The position numbers and the translations under genes were made by a program. This document shows, one piece after another, positions 9,302 through 17,778 of a stretch of 64,000 nt of DNA; position 1 is the stretch's first letter; each line of letters starts with the position of its first letter. The notes beneath the pieces were generated by a model, which made no database searches, was not told the origin of the DNA, and was given only the letters and a program-made list of their open reading frames with translations. Source of the DNA: Izhakiella capsodis (lineage in GTDB: Bacteria > Pseudomonadota > Gammaproteobacteria > Enterobacterales > Enterobacteriaceae); the NCBI RefSeq assembly GCF_900115045.1, contig NZ_FOVC01000012.1:1-64000 (forward strand), read 5' to 3'.

Positions 9302-9531
9302 TTTTAATCTCCATCTCAATCGAGCATTATCCTTGCATGCTAGCTGAAGTCAGTCGATTACGCATTAGTAGCCGCATGATTACGGCGCTGCGGCAAAAAG
9401 TGTATCAACGCGCTATCTGGTTTACGGTGTTCTGAAAGGATAAATTTGGTTACTGATTTTCCGGCATCATGGCTGACCAGCCGCGCAATCTGGTATTATT
9501 GCGGGCATGATTAATGGAGCCAGACGTGACA

Positions 9532-10071
9532 ATGACAAAACTTACCCTACAGGAACAGATGCTGAAAGCCGGGCTGGTTAGCAGCAAAAAAATGGCCAAA
9601 GTGCAAAAAACGGCTAAAAAATCACGCGTTCAGGCGCGGGAAGCACGGGAGGCGGTGGAGGAGAATAAAAAAGCACAGCTTGAGCGTGATAAGCAGCTCA
9701 ATGAGCAGCAGAAGCGGTTGGCTTTGTCCAAAGAATATAAAGCCCAGATAAAGCAACTGATTGAAATGAATAGAGTTACTACGATAAAAGGCGAAATTGG
9801 CTTTAACTTCACCGATAATAACCTCATTAAAAAAATTTTTGTTGATAAGCAAACTCAGGCCCAATTAATTAATGGCCGTCTCGCTATTGCGCGCCTGGTT
9901 TCAGAAAACGCAGGCGAGAGCCAGTACGCAGTTATTCCGGCCAGTGTCGCGGACAAAATCGCCCAGCGTGATCCTGGTAGCATCGTATTAAACAGTACCC
10001 TCAGCCAGCAAGAAGAGGGCGAGGACGATCCCTACGCTGATTTCAAAGTGCCTGATGATTTGATGTGGTAA
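9532..10071 (+). CDS. yaiL: YaiL-like DUF2058 protein
   Basis: 179 residues from ATG 9532 (MTKLTLQEQMLKAGLVSSKK), which aligns with the start of E. coli YaiL; an in-frame ATG six codons earlier is less likely. The N-terminus is a lysine/arginine-rich helical region (about 15-75) that looks nucleic-acid binding. The C-terminal half carries the conserved block EIGFNFTDNNLIKKI and the tail DDPYADFKVPDDLMW seen in the family. Function is unproven. In E. coli yaiL lies elsewhere on the chromosome, so its location beside amn is a rearrangement relative to K-12. Confidence 0.9.
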   Translation: MTKLTLQEQMLKAGLVSSKKMAKVQKTAKKSRVQAREAREAVEENKKAQLERDKQLNEQQKRLALSKEYKAQIKQLIEMNRVTTIKGEIGFNFTDNNLIKKIFVDKQTQAQLINGRLAIARLVSENAGESQYAVIPASVADKIAQRDPGSIVLNSTLSQQEEGEDDPYADFKVPDDLMW

Positions 10072-10789
10072 ACGACAGCGGCGCAATAAATGGGTGTGAA
10101 TTAAAAAAACAACGGCTTTCTCACGAGGCCTCGCTTGTCGGTGTGATAACCTAAAGAAAAGCTCATGCAGTGTGGGATAGAAAAAAATATCGATTTAAGG
10201 CGTGATGTTCGCGTTGCCGACAAATGGGCCTGGAGGGCAGGCGTACCGACGGGCTTGGGCAGGCTGGGATATGACGTACAGAAGGTGAATCAATAATAGC
10301 GCAGATAGCCATAGAGAAAATTAGCCGGTCACGATTGATTGAATGGCTGAGAAACAATGATCCACTGTCAACGCCAATCTACGGTCGCTCAGTGTGGAAT
10401 GCGCACAAGGCCCCCCTGATAGCCGGACGCAGCGGCTCTTACGCCGCAGTGGTGAAACGGGCTGGGGAATATGGCTTGTCTGTATCCCGCTTTAATCCCG
10501 TCTACTTATATTTATATCCATGATGTGTCATCTCAATAATAATACTTAAATACTATCTCCGTTGCTGTGAAATAGTAAATATTCAGATATAAAACAGGTA
10601 AGAAATAAAAGTCACCATTGATGAATGGCGGCATTATAATAACCTTGCTCTACAGTAACTAACTTTGCGTAAAAATCGGAACGGCATACGTCAGTATTCA
10701 ACGCTATTAATCTACCATCAAAATGACTGTATTTTGGTATTTTTCAGTGGACGTTAGCAGATAAGAGAAGAGGAATAGAGAGTTGATAT
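10072..10789. other. Intergenic region between yaiL and tRNA-Asn, no supportable gene
   Basis: About 720 bases. A 62-codon plus-strand frame (10335-10523) has no clear ribosome site and no recognisable family. Part of it (IAGRSGSYAAVVKRAGEYGL) looks protein-like and could be a remnant. E. coli has yeeN near amn at this place; I see no trace of it. Confidence 0.45.
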
Positions 10790-10823
10790 GAAAGGAAAAT
10801 GTAGATGTTCTTAGACATCTACA
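10790..10823 (-). terminator. Terminator of first tRNA-Asn
   Basis: Minus-strand stem TGTAGATGT/ACATCTACA with a 6-base loop followed by TTTTCCTTT, just downstream of the tRNA 3' end. Confidence 0.85.
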
Positions 10824-10833
10824 CTCTCTAAAT

Positions 10834-10909
10834 TGGCTCCTCTGACTGGACTCGAACCAGTGACATACGGATTAACAGTCCGCCGTTCTACCGACTGAAC
10901 TACAGAGGA
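10834..10909 (-). tRNA. tRNA-Asn (GTT)
   Basis: 76 bases including the encoded CCA, matching E. coli tRNA-Asn. Anticodon GTT lies in CTGTTAATC, the T-loop reads GTTCGAGTC, and the acceptor stem is TCCTCTG/CAGAGGA. This copy is not flanked by an integrase. Confidence 0.98.
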
Positions 10910-10927
10910 ATCGTTTGAACGGGGCGC

Positions 10928-10956
10928 ATAATAACGATGGCTTGTGGCCTTGTCAA
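10928..10956 (-). promoter_or_regulatory. Promoter of first tRNA-Asn
   Basis: On the minus strand a consensus -35 TTGACA (10951-10956), 17-base spacer and -10 TATTAT (10928-10933) are followed by a GC-rich discriminator GCGCCCC, typical of stringently controlled stable RNA promoters. Confidence 0.9.
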
Positions 10957-11241
10957 AGGCAGATTTCACCTTTTTAATCATTCGCTGAATAAATAATCAT
11001 TTTAGTCGCCTAAAGCGCCAAATGTCGAGGTTCAGCAAAGTCCTTGCGGATAACTCAACGCAGAGTCATGTTGACCGTGGCTAAAATGAGAGGCAATCCG
11101 TCATTGCTGGTAATGAGATTAGTCATAGCACGCAATGTCTGATTAGGGTAGCTGGTGGTCAGTCGCGCGAAGCCTGATTGGTGTTTAAGAGCAAGTCCGA
11201 AGGGGGCATCGCCGCTGGGAGATTTTCATTTGCAGAAAGCG

Positions 11242-11275
11242 AAAAGCCCGCTCAGGTTTCTCTGTGCGGGCTTTT
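11242..11275 (-). terminator. Displaced terminator of the second tRNA-Asn
   Basis: Perfect 10-bp inverted repeat AAAAGCCCGC/GCGGGCTTTT with a 14-base loop. It lies eight bases beyond the island-1 att repeat, on the chromosomal side. It is most simply the original terminator of the tRNA-Asn gene now 20 kb away at 31289-31364, separated from it by island insertion. Confidence 0.75.
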
Positions 11276-11282
11276 CTGAATC

Positions 11283-11306
11283 TGGCTCCTCTGACTGGAC
11301 TCGAAC
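11283..11306 (-). repeat. Island-1 far attachment site (partial tRNA-Asn 3' end)
   Basis: 24 bases identical to the 3' end of the tRNA-Asn genes (TGGCTCCTCTGACTGGACTC then GAAC). The match stops abruptly and the rest of the tRNA is missing. It is the duplicated core left by site-specific integration. Confidence 0.93.
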
Positions 11307-11355
11307 TTCATCTGTAACTCCTTCTGTTATTGGGTTTGTAAAAGTTAACTGATTT

Positions 11356-11374
11356 TTTACCAGTATTTTTACCA
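11356..11374 (+). promoter_or_regulatory. Candidate integrase arm-type site, far end
   Basis: TTTACCAGTATTTTTACCA occurs here, 50 bases inside the att repeat. A copy differing at one base (TTTACCAGCATTTTTACCA) is at 31153-31171 near the integrase. Paired identical sites near both ends are what arm-binding sites of a P4-type integrase would look like. Confidence 0.65.
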
Positions 11375-11536
11375 ACATTATTTAATCTGTATGGATGGAA
11401 AGTCAATTATATTCAATTATTTATCTCAGTATACGTCAGTAGATATCACAAGAATTGTTACCTCAGAAAATCAAACCTGTCAACTTTTGGAAACCGCTAT
11501 CGTATAGTAAGAGCCTGTTTATAAGAGGAATTACTG

Positions 11537-12472
11537 ATGGTAACCGCAGCTAAAAAAGTTGAGTTAACAAAATGGTTTAAGCCTGAAAATTACAATGTTT
11601 TAAAAGATATAACCGTATTACAACTTTGCCAAGAGATCCGCAAACGAAAGGCAATATTTGAAGAACTAGAAGAAGCGCTGGAAAGCGATGAACCAGAATG
11701 GTGTGTGAGCCAGGCTAACCTTGAAGAAAGGGAGTTAATCTTTTCAGGGAAGCCCTTGATAGCCTCTGGGCTAACAGAAGACGATGTAGAGTCTTATACA
11801 AGTGATCAACATGTCAGGCTTATGACCGCTGGTAAGCTTTATCAATTGGAAAAGGATATCAAAAACACTGGATTGCTAAACTACGGAGAAAACACTGTAA
11901 AATTCTTCGAGGAAAATAACAGGTATTGGTTGCAACAACCTATCCTGCGATACAAACGGATATATGCTCAGCAACTAATTGAATCCAGGAAGATGACTGA
12001 CGTGCAGAAGAAGAACCTTGCTTTAAAAGCAGGAAGTGCATTTAATCTGGAAATCAATTTAAGTCTATCAACAGACAATCAAATCATTGAATCATTGCGC
12101 TATCTGTTAGACCGATGGCGTAAGCAAACGGGCATCAAGCCAAAACTAAGCCAGTTTACTTATGGTTTCGGGGAAGCGATGGTTCTAAAAATAGTTGATT
12201 TTCGAGTCATTCCTATTTTAGACCTTCTTTATCACGCGAAATTAAATAATTACAAACTCAGTGACAAGGATCTGGAACAGCTTCTCTACCGTTGGGGCAT
12301 GGAGGGTTGTCGTGATCAGGTGCAAATCAAAGAAACAGACAGGCCACTTGCCAAGAAAGCACTTACCAACGAATTTGATAATCTCTTCACGATGTTTTTG
12401 TATAAAAACAGACACTTAATGGATATGAAGGTAAGTGAAGTGTACAAGATGAATGAGAGAGAAGGAAAATAA
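11537..12472 (+). CDS. DUF6387-like protein of unknown function
   Basis: 311 residues, soluble, starting MVTAAKKVELTKWFKPENY with a GAGGAA ribosome site. I see no catalytic motif or membrane segment; it is mostly helical with mixed charge. The N-terminal WFKPENYNVLKD block resembles proteins labelled DUF6387 that I associate with tRNA-borne islands. Assignment is from recognition and is only moderate. As the first gene inside the island and divergent from no neighbour, it is probably cargo; a defence role is possible but unsupported. A GGGGTAAGA/TCTTATCCC hairpin at 12485-12509 follows it. Confidence 0.6.
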   Translation: MVTAAKKVELTKWFKPENYNVLKDITVLQLCQEIRKRKAIFEELEEALESDEPEWCVSQANLEERELIFSGKPLIASGLTEDDVESYTSDQHVRLMTAGKLYQLEKDIKNTGLLNYGENTVKFFEENNRYWLQQPILRYKRIYAQQLIESRKMTDVQKKNLALKAGSAFNLEINLSLSTDNQIIESLRYLLDRWRKQTGIKPKLSQFTYGFGEAMVLKIVDFRVIPILDLLYHAKLNNYKLSDKDLEQLLYRWGMEGCRDQVQIKETDRPLAKKALTNEFDNLFTMFLYKNRHLMDMKVSEVYKMNEREGK

Positions 12473-12621
12473 TATGAAAGTCAAGGGGTAAGAGAAATAA
12501 TCTTATCCCTGTAAACAAGCTTCTTTGAGTTCCCCAGAAAGACCTTCTTAATCCCATCAATTTTTTCATACCCCCAAATCTCCGATAATTCTCCTCGTCG
12601 AAACAAACAGGAGAAAACAAC

Positions 12622-12810
12622 ATGAATAAAAAATTAATACGAATGAACGAAGTCCTTAATAGGACAGGATTTTGTAGGGCATGGATTTATCGGCTTATTA
12701 AACAGAAACGGTTTCCTAAACCAATAAAGATCGGTGAGAGAGCGATTGCCTTTATAGAAAGTGAAATTGATAGTTGGATAGATAATTTAGTTAACAGTAC
12801 AAGATCTTAA
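12622..12810 (+). CDS. AlpA-family regulator / excisionase-like protein
   Basis: 62 residues with the MerR-like winged helix of the AlpA family: IRMNEVLNRTGFCRAWIYRL is the recognition helix region, followed by FPKPIKIGERAIAFIESEID. Family members activate integrase genes or act as excision directionality factors in P4-like islands. An AGGAGAAAACAAC ribosome site precedes the ATG. It heads a run of small plus-strand genes. Role in this island (excision control) is inferred from the family. Confidence 0.88.
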   Translation: MNKKLIRMNEVLNRTGFCRAWIYRLIKQKRFPKPIKIGERAIAFIESEIDSWIDNLVNSTRS

Positions 12811-12837
12811 ATTTAAAAAATAACAGAGGAATAAAAT

Positions 12838-13128
12838 ATGAACAAGAATAAATATTATGAAATGCTTATTTTTATGGGTGCTGCAATCCAGGAAGCACAT
12901 AAGGTAATTATAGAGGAATTATCATTACAGAATGAAGATCAAAATGAAGTTATGGAACAGTTTAACCAATTAATAACTTCATTAGCAATGGAGCAAGTAA
13001 TAAAGGAATATGGTCAAGAGGAAGCAGCTTATTTTTTTAATGAATTCGCTGAGGAAACTTCAGAAAGTCTTTCTAATCATATTGGAATTATGATTTCCAA
13101 AGGTGATGCTCTGGTTAGATTTAAATAA
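12838..13128 (+). CDS. Small unknown protein, paralogue A of a tandem trio
   Basis: 96 residues, acidic and helical, with an AGAGGAA ribosome site. It aligns without gaps to the next two genes: EEL at 26-28, a tyrosine-glycine at 58-59 followed by QEE, and an aromatic pair at 66-67. No domain recognised, no membrane segment. The trio follows alpA in the same direction with short gaps, so they are probably co-transcribed. Paralogue A has the longest C-terminal extension. Confidence 0.7.
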   Translation: MNKNKYYEMLIFMGAAIQEAHKVIIEELSLQNEDQNEVMEQFNQLITSLAMEQVIKEYGQEEAAYFFNEFAEETSESLSNHIGIMISKGDALVRFK

Positions 13129-13145
13129 AACATAAGGATAATACA

Positions 13146-13361
13146 ATGAATAAGAAACTGGTTAAAGAAATGACTAAGGTTGTTGAAGAGTTTACCGCAG
13201 AGTTTTTAAAAGAAGTGCATGAGGAATTAGGTTATACAAATGATGATGTAGCAAATAATGTGGGTGGAGCCTATGACGCATTGCGTGATGGAGCAGAACT
13301 GATCCTGACATTAGTGTATGGGCAAGAGGCGGCAGAAAGGTTTAATTGTATGAAGATTTAA
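13146..13361 (+). CDS. Small unknown protein, paralogue B of a tandem trio
   Basis: 71 residues with an ATAAGGATAA ribosome site. It shares the ungapped pattern with its neighbours: EELGYT at 26-31, YGQE at 58-61 and Phe66. It ends just after the motif, so it is the shortest of the three. It is 17 bases downstream of paralogue A. Function not recognised. Confidence 0.7.
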   Translation: MNKKLVKEMTKVVEEFTAEFLKEVHEELGYTNDDVANNVGGAYDALRDGAELILTLVYGQEAAERFNCMKI

Positions 13362-13416
13362 TTAAAAATAAAGAAATAATATTGATTCATAAAAAATAAT
13401 AACAGAGAGGCGTGAT

Positions 13417-13680
13417 ATGAGAAGAAAAGAATATAATAAAATTTTGAAAGAGTCTTTTGGTTTAATTTCAGATTATTTAAGAAAGCTAAAGAAAGAACGT
13501 GGGTATACCATTGCAGATTTAAATGCGAACAGAGATGATGTGAAATCGCTAATACGTAACCAGTATTATGAGGAAGTTATGAAGCATTATGGTAAAGAAA
13601 AAGGAATGGATTATTTTCATGAAATGATATCGAGAGGAGAGAAAATGCTTGTGACTTATAAATTTGAAGATGAAGAATGA
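13417..13680 (+). CDS. Small unknown protein, paralogue C of a tandem trio
   Basis: 87 residues with a strong AGAGAGGCG ribosome site. RGYT at 28-31, YGKE at 58-61 and YF at 66-67 align in register with paralogues A and B. It is more basic at its N-terminus than the others. Followed by a small GGCTG hairpin (13700-13717). Function not recognised. Confidence 0.7.
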   Translation: MRRKEYNKILKESFGLISDYLRKLKKERGYTIADLNANRDDVKSLIRNQYYEEVMKHYGKEKGMDYFHEMISRGEKMLVTYKFEDEE

Positions 13681-13699
13681 AATTAATTAAAAGTTCTGA

Positions 13700-13717
13700 G
13701 GCTGGAAACAGCCTTTG
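13700..13717 (+). repeat. Hairpin repeat, copy 1
   Basis: GGCTGGAAACAGCCTTTG: 5-bp stem with a GAAA tetraloop and a short T-run. A second copy (GGCTGGAATCAGCCTTTG) is at 14214-14231. Both follow small genes, so they are likely weak terminators or RNA 3' ends. Confidence 0.65.
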
Positions 13718-13819
13718 ATAAACATGATGTAAAAAATTAAAAGAAGACTAATGTACTGTCATTTTTTATGGCAGAAACAGAGGTTTTTATTATGTATAAT
13801 AAAATATAAGGAAAATAAT

Positions 13820-14146
13820 ATGAGTTCTAAAAATATTGAAAGTAATGAAGAAGATTCAACCAAATTTTTCTCTTTGTATGCAATGAATCGCTTTTTGAGT
13901 TTTATAGAGGAAAAGGAAGCTGAGGTGCAGGGAGTAGCTATTATTGTTATGACAGATGAATTCAGGATGCATCTCGTTAATGAAATAATATATCGTACCA
14001 GAGAAGAAATTGAAATTGGTAAAGATATATTAAAAGGAATGCATTATTCTTTTGAAGAAGTTGATATAGAAAAGACAAAATATATGTTGGAATGTATGTA
14101 TCAAGAATATATAAAATCCAAAAAAATGAACAGCAAAATAAAATAA
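13820..14146 (+). CDS. Small unknown island protein
   Basis: 108 residues from ATG 13820, chosen over a longer frame because AAGGA lies eight bases upstream. Acidic, helical, with no recognisable domain, no signal peptide and no YG motif, so it is not an obvious member of the preceding paralogue trio. Very AT-rich. Ends before a second copy of the GGCTG hairpin repeat. Confidence 0.6.
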   Translation: MSSKNIESNEEDSTKFFSLYAMNRFLSFIEEKEAEVQGVAIIVMTDEFRMHLVNEIIYRTREEIEIGKDILKGMHYSFEEVDIEKTKYMLECMYQEYIKSKKMNSKIK

Positions 14147-14213
14147 TTTTTGACACACTGACAAATGTACATAAAACAAATGCTAATTAATTATTTACGA
14201 TTAGTAATTCAAG

Positions 14214-14231
14214 GGCTGGAATCAGCCTTTG
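14214..14231 (+). repeat. Hairpin repeat, copy 2
   Basis: GGCTGGAATCAGCCTTTG, 17 of 18 bases identical to 13700-13717. It follows the 13820-14146 gene and precedes the H-NST-like gene. Confidence 0.6.
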
Positions 14232-14275
14232 AAAGTTAACATTGTTATCAAAGTCTAATAGAAGAGTTTTTTAAA

Positions 14276-14527
14276 ATGATTGAAGAGTTTCACATCCTAT
14301 ATCAGTACAGAGACATCCAGCAAGCTGCTGCCACAACTGATATCAAAACGCTTGAACAGGTTTTGGTTAAGTTCAGAAAAGTGGTAGCTGAACGGCGAGA
14401 GGAGTACTATACAGAGATCGGTGAAGAGGCTGCACGGAAGGTCAAAATGAAGAAAATCCTTGAGCAGATTGAAAAGGATGGGATTTGTGTTGAGGATCTG
14501 TTGCTTGATTTCTGGAGAGCGATGTAA
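14276..14527 (+). CDS. H-NST-like truncated H-NS paralogue
   Basis: 83 residues that align with the N-terminal oligomerisation domain of H-NS and then stop. TLEQVLVKFRKVVAERREE here corresponds to TLEEMLEKLEVVVNERREE in H-NS, and the C-terminal EKDGICVEDLL matches IADGIDPNELL. The DNA-binding domain (about residues 90-137 of H-NS) is absent and a natural stop follows, so this is not a frameshift product that I can see. Known H-NST proteins from pathogenicity islands bind H-NS and relieve silencing. By inference this one could unsilence the AT-rich island or other H-NS targets. Confidence 0.82.
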   Translation: MIEEFHILYQYRDIQQAAATTDIKTLEQVLVKFRKVVAERREEYYTEIGEEAARKVKMKKILEQIEKDGICVEDLLLDFWRAM

Positions 14528-14622
14528 GATATAAATATATTTACGTAGTAAAGTTATGGTTCCGAAAATAGAAATGCATTGTTAAAATTGAGTGGAAAAT
14601 GTGATTAAAGAGGTTTTACACT

Positions 14623-15269
14623 ATGGATCAAGATGAATACGATCTAAGATTTGAGGTAAAGAATAAAGACTCTAAAAAACTGAAAGCTGCATTCGATCAG
14701 GTTTCAGATATTAGAAAATTTGAGATTGAGCTTTATTGGAAAAGAGCGGCATATTTCTGGGCGTTAATAGCCGTAGCTTTTGCAGGCTATTTTTCCATAC
14801 TTGCATCTGAAAAAATCCCCGGAAAGTTTTTTCTATCTCTTATAGTCTCATGTGCTGGCTTTGTATTTACTTTTGCATGGTTTCTTTCAAGTCGTGGAAG
14901 CAAATATTGGCAAGAGAATTGGGAGAATCATCTATAACTGGTCCATTATATAAGACCTTATTAGAAAGACCAGGGTTTGAAAATTACGCTGACAAATTCA
15001 TAACAGGCCCCCTACCTGTATCTGTGTCAAAAATAAATCAGTGGGTTGCTGCCTTTATTGTCTTTTCATGGCTTATTTTGATTGCATTTTCTACTTATAA
15101 GTCTTTACACCCACTTGCGTTACCTTTGGACGAATGGATAAAGATCCTAATGCATATGTCTGTTATACTTATAACTTTCTTTGTCTGTGTTATGATGTTT
15201 GGCTTCGGTAAAACTCACAAGGAAAAGCACTCACCTCGCGTAGTTAAGCGAGAAACAAAAATTAGATGA
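14623..15269 (+). pseudogene. Frameshifted island membrane protein (RipA-like?)
   Basis: The first part (14623-14937) encodes a cytoplasmic segment with FEIELYWKRAAYFWALIAVA and two membrane helices (about 44-60 and 68-87), ending at a stop after KYWQENWENHL. The +1 frame continues with ITGPLYKTLLERPGF and two more membrane helices to 15269. The overlap and matching character show one gene broken by a single-base frameshift near 14925-14940. Four-helix proteins of this appearance are sometimes annotated as RipA-family membrane proteins; I am unsure of that name. A programmed frameshift or a sequencing error cannot be excluded. Confidence 0.65.
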
Positions 15270-15378
15270 GAGTTTTTATATTTAGATGCAATTAAAATTT
15301 TATAATGGACAAGAAGTTTGGTTTACTCTTTACTATCAATGCGGATAGCCAGTTTGCAAAGCATAACTACTTTATTAA

Positions 15379-15753
15379 TTAGCGGCTGATTATGCTTAGA
15401 ATCTGCCTATTATCAAAAAGCTCTACCAGAACCGCTTTCAGCGCTTCTGGTTGCCATTTTAAGGACAGGTAGCCCTCATCTGACCCGACCGCATCAGTAA
15501 GGTCTTCACATACTGCGGCCATGACAGCGCTAAGGATCTGGTCTTTACATGACAGTAGAGTTTCTTTGTCCAAAAAATGGAACCGACGACCGGAGAAAAT
15601 CATTCTCAGGTAGTTCAAATAATTATCCTGGAACTGGTCATGGCTGATGCCATTAACAGAGTAATAACGAATAAGTGATTTTGTTATGATGTTGGCTATA
15701 CCGTCTTCGTCGTTATGAATGTTGAGTATTGCGGTTATTTCATTTTTTAGCAT
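15379..15753 (-). CDS. Unknown protein coupled to replication gene
   Basis: 124 residues. The ATG at 15753 (MLKNEITAILNIHNDEDG) is preferred because GGAG lies six bases upstream; a codon four positions earlier is possible. The gene overlaps the end of the RepL-like gene by 14 bases, so the two are translationally coupled. Helical and mildly acidic, without recognisable domains. By position it could influence replication or copy control, but that is only inference. Confidence 0.65.
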   Translation of the reverse strand: MLKNEITAILNIHNDEDGIANIITKSLIRYYSVNGISHDQFQDNYLNYLRMIFSGRRFHFLDKETLLSCKDQILSAVMAAVCEDLTDAVGSDEGYLSLKWQPEALKAVLVELFDNRQILSIISR

Positions 15754-16252
15754 TTTTATCTCCATTTTTTATTTTTATTTCTTCGATAAATCTGGCTCTG
15801 TCGCCATTAAACACCACAGCAGGATTGATATAGTAAATATACTTAGATTTGCTTGGCGCTATGATCTGCTTGTCTATAAGCTCTTTTATTCCACGATAAA
15901 AAACAGGATTGGATAAGTTGAAATCACACTGACTTGCTATATCTTTTGCTGTTTCAAAATTCATATAAACCTGATCTTTACCAATTGCGTCAGAAATGGA
16001 AAAAAGGAATATGTAAAATAGCTTATTACCTGTCAGGGACAGATCAAAGAGAACACGGATCTTAGATATGAAAAGTTTAACGAATTTCTCTTTGTCAACT
16101 TCCTGTATAGAGTGAATGACACGTTCGTATCGTTCTCCCTCTGGTGATTCAAATTTTTCTCCACGAGCTATGGTTCTTCTTTTATCTTTCGTTTCGATTT
16201 CAATACCATTTTGCAATATAAATGGATTTTTCTCATAGGCGTTGTTGTTCAT
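15740..16252 (-). CDS. RepL-like replication protein, copy 1
   Basis: 170 residues from ATG 16252 (MNNNAYEKNPFILQNG) with AAAGGA seven bases upstream. It shares with the 17779-18309 protein NPFIL near the start, an EVDK-KF-KL block in the middle, an F-RGIKEL/F-KGMKEL recognition-helix region and YYINP...FNGDR at the end. That pattern is of winged-helix RepL-type plasmid initiators. Three 20-bp iterons lie about 110 bases upstream (16364-16420). It is coupled to a small downstream gene. It suggests the island can replicate after excision or descends from a plasmid. Confidence 0.7.
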   Translation of the reverse strand: MNNNAYEKNPFILQNGIEIETKDKRRTIARGEKFESPEGERYERVIHSIQEVDKEKFVKLFISKIRVLFDLSLTGNKLFYIFLFSISDAIGKDQVYMNFETAKDIASQCDFNLSNPVFYRGIKELIDKQIIAPSKSKYIYYINPAVVFNGDRARFIEEIKIKNGDKNAKK

Positions 16253-16363
16253 TATATTTCCTTTTGTATTATTATAAAATCCATATATAACTATGTTTTT
16301 TAAATTGTCAAATATATCTTGAAGAATTTTCTTCATTTTTAGTATTAATATTGAAGTAAAATG

Positions 16364-16420
16364 CAACAAACCCGAAGAAAGATCTACAAACCCGAAGAAA
16401 AATCAACAAACATGAAGAAA
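16364..16420 (+). repeat. Three iterons, 20-bp period
   Basis: CAACAAACCCGAAGAAA (16364-16380), CTACAAACCCGAAGAAA (16384-16400) and CAACAAACATGAAGAAA (16404-16420) repeat at exactly 20 bases, about two helical turns, so all lie on the same DNA face. Located upstream of RepL-like copy 1. Likely initiator-binding sites for origin function or autoregulation. Confidence 0.8.
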
Positions 16421-17778
16421 AAGACTTTTTAATGCATTGTTTATATGGCTATTTTTTTCATTAAGAAGCATAAAAAATATAAGATCTAAGAGGGCAACGG
16501 AAACTTGTGCGATCTTAATATCGCCCCAATGGAGTTCCGACTGGAAAAATTTTACTTAAACTAGATGTTCCGCCAGTTTATTAATGAAAACCACTTTTCT
16601 TAATTGTGTTATTAAACACCTGCACAACCTTATGTTGTGCCTGTGGTGTTCATTGAGAATTGAAGTATTCTTTTTTATTCAGTAACAAACCTTATCACGG
16701 GGCATTTACTTATTTACCTTTAGGGGCAACCAGCAACGCCTGTATGAGCTTGGAAGATATTAGGCAATGTATTCCTATGGATAGACGTTTTTCTTTGCTA
16801 CATGCTCATTCTATTCGCATTCCGTAAAATTAAAACCCTTTGATAAAGGAAGTTGTCTTGATTGAGCTAACGCGCTCAATCGCTAAAAGCCTGGCTCTCG
16901 CCCTTTTGATTTAAATTAAAAAACGGTTTTCTTCACTTGGTACATTGATTTACTTCATTTTCCGCCGTTAAAATGAAGAAAGTTCTTCACGCGATGAAGA
17001 AAATCAATGTAGTCAGAAAAATCATTCTATTTTAGTCCTCAGTGCGCGTGAGCGCATAGCGGTTTTGTTGCTTGCAACAAAAACAAGATACCAGCTTTTT
17101 ATCGATCTTTTGGTTTTTACCTTTAAAGCAGTATATGAGCAAGCGAATGTACTGCACAGAAAAATTAGTTATTAGATTTAATTATTTTAATAGTAACTAT
17201 ATCGAGCAAGTCCTCGATATGGGCTGTAAAACTAACGTGTAAAAATTGTTATAACAACCTGACCTGCTGGTTGCCCCTTAAAGGGCAAAGAAGCATAAGT
17301 CAGGGTTATAGGATTTTAGTGATAAAGAAAAAGTCAATATAATCATAAACCCAATGACGCAACTAAAATTGCGTATGGTTCTATAAGAAAAGATGAAACC
17401 CTAAGACACGGCATAACAGCCGTGTAGGATTACTTATAATAAAAGAAAATCGTCATCTTTTTAAAATTCTAAAAACAATGAAGATCACTTATCGCTTCGC
17501 TCTATATGAATAATGAAGAAGGAAAGTGCTTTCAGGCCAGATATAGCTTAAAACCAAGTTCGCGATCTCGGGAGTTAAAGTCCGCGATTTGGGGACTTTA
17601 ACTAATAATCATTCTCATCTATAAATATGAAGTTCGGTTTTATTTAAAATTTTAATACTTTAAATATCAGTTAAAGAAACTTTAAATATTATTTTATTTA
17701 AAATAAATGGACTTTAAGTGTTGACTATTAAATAAAATATGATAATTAAAAAAGATAAATATAATAAAAGGTATAAAA
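16421..17778. other. Putative replication-origin region between divergent rep genes
   Basis: About 1.36 kb of AT-rich DNA without a gene. It holds many inverted repeats: GCACAAC/GTTGTGC (16622-16640), nested ACATTGATTT/AAATCAATGT (16942-17010) around CTTCATTTT/AAAATGAAG (16953-16978), TTTTGTTGC/GCAACAAAA (17063-17082), ACACGGC/GCCGTGT (17406-17425) and AGTTAAAGTCC/GGACTTTAACT (17573-17603). A long-range inverted pair, TTTAGGGGCAACCAGC (16719-16734) and GCTGGTTGCCCCT (17266-17278), brackets the middle. GAAGAAA-like words recur. This is what an origin plus control region looks like, but function is inferred. Confidence 0.6.

Noticed and set aside
11155..11352. 65-residue plus-strand frame across the island boundary
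   Set aside because: It reads through a terminator hairpin and the att repeat; no coding character.
16364..16420. CRISPR array
   Set aside because: Three repeats with 3-base gaps are iterons, not repeats separated by unique spacers; no cas genes are present.
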